DNA of 13,158 bases, from contig WQSA01000046.1 in assembly GCA_009788135.1 (NCBI GenBank), positions 1 through 13,158 of the forward strand, in the 5' to 3' direction. Source of the DNA: Candidatus Fibrimonadales bacterium. Lineage in GTDB: Bacteria; Fibrobacterota; Fibrobacteria; Fibrobacterales; Fibrobacteraceae. Shown piece after piece: positions 1-4,954 of the stretch (within the stretch, counting starts at the first letter, position 1; the number at the start of each line of letters is the position of its first letter). The notes below the pieces were generated by a model. That model searched no databases and was not told the origin of the DNA. It saw only the letters and a program-made list of their open reading frames with translations. Position numbers and translations under genes: made by a program.

Positions 1-70
1 AAATATCGTATGGAGCTATGAATTCCAGTTCTTCAAAACCGTCTGCCAAAAGAAAGAGTGCCGTTGCCAT
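1..70 (-). CDS. DJ-1/PfpI family protein, N-terminal fragment (runs off window)
   Basis: Only the first 23 codons lie in the window, starting at an ATG at 70. They read MATALFLLADGFEELEFIAP followed by YDI. This matches the N-terminus of DJ-1/PfpI/YajL proteins: a hydrophobic first strand, then the ADGFEE(I/L)E motif, whose first Glu is the conserved acidic residue next to the reactive cysteine (the cysteine itself lies outside the window). Family members act as chaperone-like, deglycase-like or amidotransferase-like proteins in the cytoplasm, and the exact activity cannot be told from this fragment. The ATG lies 4 nt after the apt stop codon, so the gene is probably the next member of the rpsB-tsf-folD-apt transcript. 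No clear Shine-Dalgarno is visible, which fits translational coupling to apt. Confidence 0.75.
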   Translation of the reverse strand, partial: MATALFLLADGFEELEFIAPYDI

Positions 71-74
71 ACGC

Positions 75-584
75 TTAAAAATGCAATACGGAGTGAATGG
101 TATTTTGAAGCAATTTTCTGCCGCCTAAAAAATCAAGTTCGCACAGGAATGCAATCCCTGCTATAGTCGCTTTCTGGCGCTCTGCCAAGCGGCAAGCTGC
201 TGCCATTGTTCCGCCTGTTGCCAAAACATCGTCTATAAGCAAAACGCGCTCGTCTTCTTTTAAAGCATCTGCGTGAATTTCAATGCTGGCAGAGCCATAT
301 TCCAAAGAACAACTTTCCAAATCCGTTTTAAAAGGCAATTTGCCTTTTTTGCGAATAGGCACAAAACCCGCTTTTAATTTGTTTGCTGCCACCGTGCCCA
401 GAATAAAGCCTCTCGCTTCAATCGCAACAACTTTTTGAATTTTAGCATGGACAAAAGGCTCTATCATTTTGTCTATGGCATAATCGAATGCTTCTGCATT
501 TGCGAGCATTGGAGTTATGTCTCTGAATATTATGCCTGGCTTTGGAAAACCCGGTATATTTCTGATAAAAGGGATTAGGTCCAT
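75..584 (-). CDS. apt: Adenine phosphoribosyltransferase
   Basis: Salvages adenine: adenine + PRPP gives AMP + diphosphate, in the cytoplasm. The 169-residue length is normal for bacterial Apt. Visible hallmarks are the N-terminal IPGFPKPGIIFRDITPML block (residues 10-27), the EARGF base-binding region (56-60), the RKKGKLP flexible loop (78-84) and the PRPP-binding motif VLLIDDVLATGGT (114-126). The ATG at 584 overlaps the end of folD by 10 nt. A GGAGAG Shine-Dalgarno lies about 7-9 nt upstream inside folD, supporting this start, and the following residues align with the usual Apt N-terminus. It sits fourth in a compressed minus-strand operon after rpsB, tsf and folD, so nucleotide salvage is expressed together with translation factors. 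No anomalies are seen. Confidence 0.96.
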   Translation of the reverse strand: MDLIPFIRNIPGFPKPGIIFRDITPMLANAEAFDYAIDKMIEPFVHAKIQKVVAIEARGFILGTVAANKLKAGFVPIRKKGKLPFKTDLESCSLEYGSASIEIHADALKEDERVLLIDDVLATGGTMAAACRLAERQKATIAGIAFLCELDFLGGRKLLQNTIHSVLHF

Positions 585-1387
585 TTTGCGCTCTCCACTG
601 TTTGCTGAATTAAGGTTGCAATTGTCATGGGGCCAACTCCGCCAGGCACCGGCGTATAAGCTGAGCTTATTGTTTCCAAGCCTTCTTTTTGAATATCGCC
701 TACTGCACCGTTTGGAGTGTTGTGATAACCTGCGTCAATCGCTACTACCCCGCTTTTCAGCCACTGAGTTTTTATAAATTCGGGAATGCCTACCGCTCCA
801 ACAACTATGTCTGCCTGGCCTATTATATTAGGCAAATTCTGCGTTTTGCTGTGGCAAATTGTAACCGTGCAGTTTTTGTTCAAAAGCATGGCGGCCATGG
901 GTTTTCCAAGGATTGCGCTGCGGCCTACCACAACGGCATGTTTGCCTTCCAAAGGAATTTTGTAATGCTCCAAAAGCGTGATTATGCCTTTTGGCGTTGC
1001 AGAGCCATAAGCTCGCTCGCCCATGCTCATAAGCCCAAAGCCCAAAGATGTTACGCCATCTACATCTTTTGCTATCGCTATTGCATCAAAGCATTTTCGC
1101 TCGTCTATGTGTTTTGGAACGGGATGCTGCAACAGAATTCCCTTTACCAAAAGATTTTCGTTCAATTCTTTTATTTTTGCGAGAAGCTGTTGTGTTGTGG
1201 TTGAGGCTGGCAGCAAAACGGGCAAGCTTTCAAGGCCCACCCTTTTGCATGCATTGCCTTTCATCTTTACATAAGTTGCGCTGGACGGGTCATCGCCAAC
1301 CAAGATTGTTGCAAGAGCAGCATTCTGGACTTTGCCCTTTAGCTCTTGCTCTATTTGAGCGGCTAAACTTTTGCCGTCCAGAATCAT
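575..1387 (-). CDS. folD: Bifunctional methylenetetrahydrofolate dehydrogenase/methenyltetrahydrofolate cyclohydrolase
   Basis: Interconverts 5,10-methylene-THF, 5,10-methenyl-THF and 10-formyl-THF using NADP in the cytoplasm, feeding purine, fMet-tRNA and thymidylate synthesis. At 270 residues it is slightly shorter than the usual 280-300. The catalytic Tyr-x3-Lys motif is Y39/K43, followed by the conserved Gln in GILLQHP (Q87) and Asp in KDVDG (D110). The NADP-binding segment GRSAILGKPMAAMLL (155-169) leads into TICHSKT (176-182), and the C-terminal signature TPVPGGVGPMT is at 245-255. One small oddity: the common PCTPxGI segment reads SATPKGI here, so the Cys is Ala. The start ATG overlaps the tsf stop as ATGA (4 nt), and AAGG stands just upstream, so reinitiation after tsf is likely. 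thyA, which consumes methylene-THF, is elsewhere in the window but in a different transcript. Confidence 0.97.
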   Translation of the reverse strand: MILDGKSLAAQIEQELKGKVQNAALATILVGDDPSSATYVKMKGNACKRVGLESLPVLLPASTTTQQLLAKIKELNENLLVKGILLQHPVPKHIDERKCFDAIAIAKDVDGVTSLGFGLMSMGERAYGSATPKGIITLLEHYKIPLEGKHAVVVGRSAILGKPMAAMLLNKNCTVTICHSKTQNLPNIIGQADIVVGAVGIPEFIKTQWLKSGVVAIDAGYHNTPNGAVGDIQKEGLETISSAYTPVPGGVGPMTIATLIQQTVESAKWT

Positions 1388-2256
1388 TTGCCTTTTTCAA
1401 AGCGAATGAATTGTGCAACTGCCAATTTTGAAACGCCAAGCTTTTTCTGTTCTTCGGCAAGCACGTCGCGAACGATTTTCTTGGAGTCTATGTAAAATTC
1501 CTGGTCCAAAAGGCAGAATTGCTTCAGAGCTTTTTTAACGCGGCCTTCAACGGCGCGGTCAAGAAATTCCGCTTTTGTTTTGCCTTCGTTTACAACCTGT
1601 TCTTTTGCAATCTCGCGCTCTTTTGCAATGAGTTCTGGCGCAAGGCCGCTCTCGTCAAGAGCCATGGGATTGGAAGCGGTTACGTGCAAAGCGATTATTT
1701 TCGCAGATGCCTGAACAGCTTCTTTGCCGCCGTTTGGAGTGCCTTCGTAAGCCAGTTTGACAACCGTGCCTATTTTGCCGCCCATGTGCGAATAAGAAGC
1801 GATAGCTTCGCCCGCTCCGATAGGAGTGGATGCAAATCTGCGAATCTCTATTTTTTCCCCTATCTTTGCCAAGACTTCTTCTATGCGACCGGCTACAGTC
1901 AATGAACCGACAGGAAGTTTGAGAACGTCTTCCACGGATGCGGCATCGTGCGCTTTTATAGCTTCTATTATGTCTGAGCCCAATTTTCCGAAATCATCGC
2001 TTTTTGAAACGAAGTCCGTTTCGCTGGTAAGCTCAAAGGCAAAAGCTTTGCTATCGGTTGAGCCAACAAACGCTGCGCCTTCTTTTGCTTCTTTATCGGC
2101 GCGTTTTGCAGCTACAGCCGCTCCCTGCTTGCGCAAGAGTTCAACTGCTTTTTCAATATCGCCTTCGCAGGAAACCAAAGCTTCTTTGCATTTCATCATG
2201 CCAACGCCGGTTTTTTCGCGCAGGCTATTTACCATTTGTGCGGTTATCGCTGCCAT
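1384..2256 (-). CDS. tsf: Translation elongation factor Ts
   Basis: Guanine-nucleotide exchange factor that releases GDP from EF-Tu during protein synthesis. The length of 290 residues is close to the usual size of about 280. The N-terminal UBA-like domain carries signature 1, LREKTGVGMMKCKEAL (residues 12-27). Signature 2 is ELTSETDFVSK (75-85), with the TDFV motif that contacts EF-Tu. Long helical and mixed core subdomains follow. The start ATG shares one base with the rpsB stop (TAATG). A GAGGAG Shine-Dalgarno lies within the last rpsB codons at good spacing, which fixes the start. The rpsB-tsf order is conserved across bacteria. What follows here (folD, apt) differs from the common pyrH-frr arrangement. 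Confidence 0.98.
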   Translation of the reverse strand: MAAITAQMVNSLREKTGVGMMKCKEALVSCEGDIEKAVELLRKQGAAVAAKRADKEAKEGAAFVGSTDSKAFAFELTSETDFVSKSDDFGKLGSDIIEAIKAHDAASVEDVLKLPVGSLTVAGRIEEVLAKIGEKIEIRRFASTPIGAGEAIASYSHMGGKIGTVVKLAYEGTPNGGKEAVQASAKIIALHVTASNPMALDESGLAPELIAKEREIAKEQVVNEGKTKAEFLDRAVEGRVKKALKQFCLLDQEFYIDSKKIVRDVLAEEQKKLGVSKLAVAQFIRFEKGK

Positions 2257-3002
2257 TATGCTTTCTCCTCAGCCGATTTCTCGGCATTTTTTTCTTTAGC
2301 GCTGTTCGACGCAGCAGACGGGTTCTGGCGAGTAGTTACGTTTGCGGCAAGGTAATCCACAATCAGTGAGACTGAGCGCAGAGCGTCATCGTTTGCCGGG
2401 ATAGGGTATTGAATTATTTCTGGATTTACGTTTGTATCGCAAATGCCGATTATGGGAATGCGCAGCCTGCGAGCTTCTGAAACTGCGATGTGCTCATGGT
2501 TCAAATCCGTGATAACAACAACGCCCGGGAGCTGGCTCATCTCTCTTATTCCGCCAAAGACGTTCAGCAATTTTGCGCGTTCGCGGTTTTTGTCCAGAAC
2601 CTCTTTTTTGCTCATCTGCTTGAAAATGCCCTGATTTTCCATATCGTCTATTTTGTCAATCTGCTTGATTGATTTGCGCACGGTTTGGAAATTGGTGAGC
2701 ATTCCGCCCAGCCAGCGGTTTGTTACATAAAAGTGCCCGCATTTCGCAGCGGCATCTTCCACGGCTTTGCGAGCGGTAGCTTTGGTGCCAACAAAAAGAA
2801 CCGTGCGGTTATTGCTGGAAATTCTGGCTATAGCCTTGCCTGCAACCTCCAAGAGAGATCTGGTTTTTTCCAGATTCAGCACGTGAATGCTGTTCTTTTC
2901 AGTTAAGATGTAGGGTTTCATTTTGGGGTTCCAGCGACGAGTCTGGTGCCCGAAGTGGGAACCTGCAGCTAGCAGGTCTTCGATAGAAGGCAAATCTGCC
3001 AT
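2256..3002 (-). CDS. rpsB: 30S ribosomal protein S2
   Basis: Structural protein of the small ribosomal subunit that binds 16S rRNA and interacts with S1. The length is 248 residues, close to the E. coli size. Diagnostic blocks are the N-terminal GSHFGHQTRRWNPKMKPYI stretch, then LFVGTKATARKAV, TNRWLGGMLTNFQT, and the C-terminal part PGVVVITDLNHEHIAVSEA followed by RLRIPIIGICDTNVNP. The last 20 or so residues form an Ala/Ser/Lys/Glu-rich tail likely to be disordered. The start is set by an AGGAG Shine-Dalgarno 7 nt upstream. It is the first gene of the minus-strand operon, with a strong promoter and a structured leader upstream; S2 commonly represses its own operon through such leaders. Confidence 0.98.
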   Translation of the reverse strand: MADLPSIEDLLAAGSHFGHQTRRWNPKMKPYILTEKNSIHVLNLEKTRSLLEVAGKAIARISSNNRTVLFVGTKATARKAVEDAAAKCGHFYVTNRWLGGMLTNFQTVRKSIKQIDKIDDMENQGIFKQMSKKEVLDKNRERAKLLNVFGGIREMSQLPGVVVITDLNHEHIAVSEARRLRIPIIGICDTNVNPEIIQYPIPANDDALRSVSLIVDYLAANVTTRQNPSAASNSAKEKNAEKSAEEKA

Positions 3003-3102
3003 AATTATCTCCTATTTGGTTGTTCTACCCGACTGTTTATACATCCGAACCATTTTCGTGGCCACCTGGGATGCTAAAACGCAATCGGTGATTGTTTATG
3101 GG
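3003..3102 (-). promoter_or_regulatory. Structured 5' leader of rpsB-tsf, candidate S2 autoregulatory element
   Basis: The stretch between the predicted transcription start (about 3102) and the rpsB ATG can fold into two hairpins. The first has a 5-bp stem, CAATC (3094-3090 in transcript sense) with GATTG (3086-3082), and a 3-nt loop. The second is a longer two-part hairpin: outer CATCC/GGATG (3073-3069 with 3046-3042) and inner GGCCA/TGGTT (3063-3059 with 3052-3048) around a CGAAAA loop. Unpaired bases on one side between the two stems form an asymmetric bulge. Ribosomal-protein leaders with bulged hairpins often bind their own product. The pairing is read directly from the sequence; a regulatory role is inference. 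Confidence 0.45.
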
Positions 3103-3108
3103 GTATAA

Positions 3109-3137
3109 AATATAGAAAAAAATTTGGGGGTTGTCAA
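3109..3137 (-). promoter_or_regulatory. Sigma-70-type promoter of the rpsB-tsf-folD-apt operon
   Basis: On the minus strand a perfect -35 box TTGACA (3137-3132) is followed by a 17-nt spacer and TATATT (3114-3109) as the -10 box. Transcription would start near 3102, giving a leader of about 100 nt before rpsB. The T-rich spacer and near-consensus boxes fit strong constitutive expression of translation genes. Confidence 0.8.
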
Positions 3138-3174
3138 CATTATGATAAACATAAACGCTGATTTAGTCGCTTAG

Positions 3175-3270
3175 TTGAGAATTGAGAATGGAGAATAATT
3201 TCCGCATATAATGGCTAAAATCGCTCAAAAACAAGTTTTTTATTCTCAATTCTCCATTCTCAATTCTCAA
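3175..3270. repeat. Palindromic array of TGAGAAT heptads (22-bp inverted repeat, 52-bp spacer)
   Basis: Positions 3175-3196 and 3249-3270 are exact reverse complements (22 bp). Each arm is built from 7-bp units. The left arm has TGAGAAT twice and GGAGAAT once. The right arm is the complement of the same three, plus a fourth unit on its inner side (from 3242). The 52-bp spacer is AT-rich and includes a perfect TATAAT at 3207-3212. The array lies between two divergent transcripts, and neither arm is followed by a T-tract, so it does not look like a terminator. It resembles the short tandem heptamer repeats known from the intergenic regions of some other bacteria. Its function is unknown. Confidence 0.8.
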
Positions 3271-3290
3271 TTAAACCAAGAAATTTGAAC

Positions 3291-3344
3291 TAAATAAAAA
3301 AAAAGTAACCGCTTTTTGAAATTTTAATGTATCTTTACTAAGAT
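3291..3344 (+). promoter_or_regulatory. Promoter of the CE15-GH10 gene pair with A-rich upstream element
   Basis: A -35 box TTGAAA (3316-3321), a 17-nt spacer and a -10 box TAAGAT (3339-3344) precede the esterase gene. An A-tract of nine at about 3297-3304 lies where an UP element would sit. Transcription would begin near 3351, giving a leader of about 30 nt. The esterase has a textbook AAGGAGG Shine-Dalgarno (3369-3375) 7 nt before its ATG. Confidence 0.6.
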
Positions 3345-3382
3345 AGATTGTATTTTGCGCAACTTAAGAAGGAGGGATTTAT

Positions 3383-4897
3383 ATGGAAGCGAAAAACACA
3401 ATAATTTGCGTATTTGCTGCTTTGGCAGTATATTCAATATCCTCGGCACAGGGCTTGGCCTTGGAAAATTACGGCGCAGATTGCGATGTTAGCTATGGCG
3501 CTCTCAAAGCGAATAATCCTTTGCCGGACCCATTCGCTATGAACGACGGTACCCGCATTGCAACCAAAGAACAATGGGCTTGCCGAAGAAACGAGGTGAA
3601 AAAAGACCTGGAGCAATATGAAATAGGCCCAAAGCCCGATCCTTCAACTGCAACCGTGGCAGCAACCTTAAGCGGCAACTCGCTTAGCGTGAAAATAACC
3701 ACAAAAGATGGAAACATCACCCTGACATCCACAGTCTCCGGCTCCGGCGAATGCGTTGCCATAGGCATGAACGGCAATGCAGCCAACATAAGCGGCTGCC
3801 GGCAGATTCCATTTATGCACGATCAGGTTGTAACCTACGCTAATGGCGGAGGCTCGCACAATACAGCCGATCCTTTCTACAAGGTGTATCCGAGCCTTTC
3901 GGGAAAAATAGGCAAATACGCCGCATGGTCCTGGGGCATAAGCCGGCTTATAGACGGCATTGAACAGGTAAAAGACCAGTTGGGCGTGGATACAAAGAAA
4001 ATCGGTTTGCAAGGCTGTTCTTATGCAGGCAAAATGGCGCTTTTTGGAGGGGCGCTCGACGAGCGTGTAGCCCTCACCGTCGCACAGGAATCCGGCGGTG
4101 GGGGCATTAACTCCTGGAGAACATCCAAAGCCTTTACAGCACGTACCGGCACAAATATCGAGAAAATAGACAACACAAACTTTTCTTGGTTCCTTTCGAG
4201 CATGCAAAACCGAACTCCGGAACAATTGCCGCACGACCATCACGAGCTTATAGCCATGATTGCGCCGCGCGCCGTAATTGCGCTTGGAAACCCCGGCTAT
4301 GAGTGGCTAGGCGATGAATCCGGATACAAGTCTGTGATAGCGGCAAAAGAAGTGTGGAAAGCTTTTGGCCTACCTGCAAGCATAGGCTATGATTTTACAG
4401 GCGGACACAATCATTGCTCAGCGGCTTCGCAACAGGTGACGAGCATAAACGCATTTGTGAACAAATTCCTCAAAGGGCAAAGCGCAAATACGGAAATAAC
4501 CATTCAGCCAAATCAGAGCGGTTTTAACCTGACCACCGGGCAAGACGTGATAAACTGGACAACCCCGACTCTTACGGGAAATTATCCGCCGGAAATAGAC
4601 TACCCGGTAATTCCTCCAATTTTGAACAGTTCGAGCAGTTCGAGCATTCCTAGCAGCTCAAGCGCAGAGTCTAGCTCTAGCGTTCAGTCTTCCAGCAGTG
4701 TTTCCACAACCATAATTTCATATTCAAAACCCCTGTTAAGCACTCTTATAACGGTGGACATTTACGATCTTAAAGGGAACAAAGTGGCAAGCACAAAGGT
4801 TTCGGACATGTCGCAAGTTGAAAGCATATCTTTGCCAAACGGCATATATTTAGCCAAAGCGCGCGGTATGTTAAACTTTAAACTTGTTATGAAATGA
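3383..4897 (+). CDS. Exported glucuronoyl esterase, CE15 family, with Ser-rich linker and C-terminal tail domain
   Basis: Predicted to cleave the ester between 4-O-methyl-glucuronic acid of xylan and lignin alcohols, outside the cell. The 504 residues run as follows: signal peptide 1-22 (cleavage near SSA-Q), CE15 alpha/beta-hydrolase about 30-400, poly-Ser linker about 416-442, and a tail of about 48 residues at 457-504. The nucleophile motif is GCSYAGK (211-217), with Ser213, the acid Glu236 in QESGGGG and His344 in HNHC. The S-to-E spacing of 23 and the Cys pair 212/345 flanking Ser and His agree with characterised CE15 enzymes as I recall them. LPHDHHELIAMIAPRAV (282-298) and the substrate-side Trp308 also fit. 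The oddity is that CE15 normally reads GCSRxGK; the Arg, thought to help form the oxyanion hole, is Tyr214 here. The GH10 gene follows 57 nt downstream. Activity is likely but not certain. Confidence 0.88.
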   Translation: MEAKNTIICVFAALAVYSISSAQGLALENYGADCDVSYGALKANNPLPDPFAMNDGTRIATKEQWACRRNEVKKDLEQYEIGPKPDPSTATVAATLSGNSLSVKITTKDGNITLTSTVSGSGECVAIGMNGNAANISGCRQIPFMHDQVVTYANGGGSHNTADPFYKVYPSLSGKIGKYAAWSWGISRLIDGIEQVKDQLGVDTKKIGLQGCSYAGKMALFGGALDERVALTVAQESGGGGINSWRTSKAFTARTGTNIEKIDNTNFSWFLSSMQNRTPEQLPHDHHELIAMIAPRAVIALGNPGYEWLGDESGYKSVIAAKEVWKAFGLPASIGYDFTGGHNHCSAASQQVTSINAFVNKFLKGQSANTEITIQPNQSGFNLTTGQDVINWTTPTLTGNYPPEIDYPVIPPILNSSSSSSIPSSSSAESSSSVQSSSSVSTTIISYSKPLLSTLITVDIYDLKGNKVASTKVSDMSQVESISLPNGIYLAKARGMLNFKLVMK

Positions 4898-4912
4898 AGA
4901 AAACGTACCGCT

Positions 4913-4947
4913 CCTCCAAAAAATAATATATATTATTGTATTGGAGG
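4913..4947 (+). promoter_or_regulatory. Hairpin sequestering the Shine-Dalgarno of the GH10 gene
   Basis: CCTCCAA (4913-4919) pairs perfectly with TTGGAGG (4941-4947), which contains the GGAGG ribosome-binding site 7 nt before the xylanase ATG. Between them AATAAT/ATTATT (4922-4927 with 4932-4937) forms an inner 6-bp stem closing an ATAT loop. The two stems are separated by a small 2x3 internal loop. No T-tract follows, so it is not a classical terminator. The layout is that of a translational switch, such as an RNA thermometer or helicase-dependent site, or of an mRNA processing or stability element between the two cistrons. Confidence 0.6.
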
Positions 4948-4954
4948 TTAAGGT

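Noticed and set aside
689..1204. Open frame of 171 codons on the plus strand across folD
   Set aside because: Cys/Tyr/Phe-rich translation typical of a shadow frame, fully covered by an intact folD.
1826..2299. Open frame of 157 codons on the plus strand across tsf and the rpsB end
   Set aside because: Ser/Ala-rich shadow of tsf on the opposite strand, with no independent signals.
3175..3270. Heptad inverted repeat as a CRISPR array or an intrinsic terminator
   Set aside because: Units are 7 bp without unique spacers, so not CRISPR. It stands between divergent genes and neither arm is followed by a T-run, so not a terminator.
3668..4243. Open frame of 191 codons on the minus strand inside the CE15 gene
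   Set aside because: It lies wholly antisense to a gene with clear CE15 motifs, has no family hallmarks and no ribosome-binding site of note; a frame-shadow effect.
4913..4947. Intercistronic hairpin as a transcription terminator after the esterase gene
   Set aside because: The stem is followed by GTTAAGG rather than a T-tract, and the inner stem is all A/T; masking of the ribosome-binding site explains it better.
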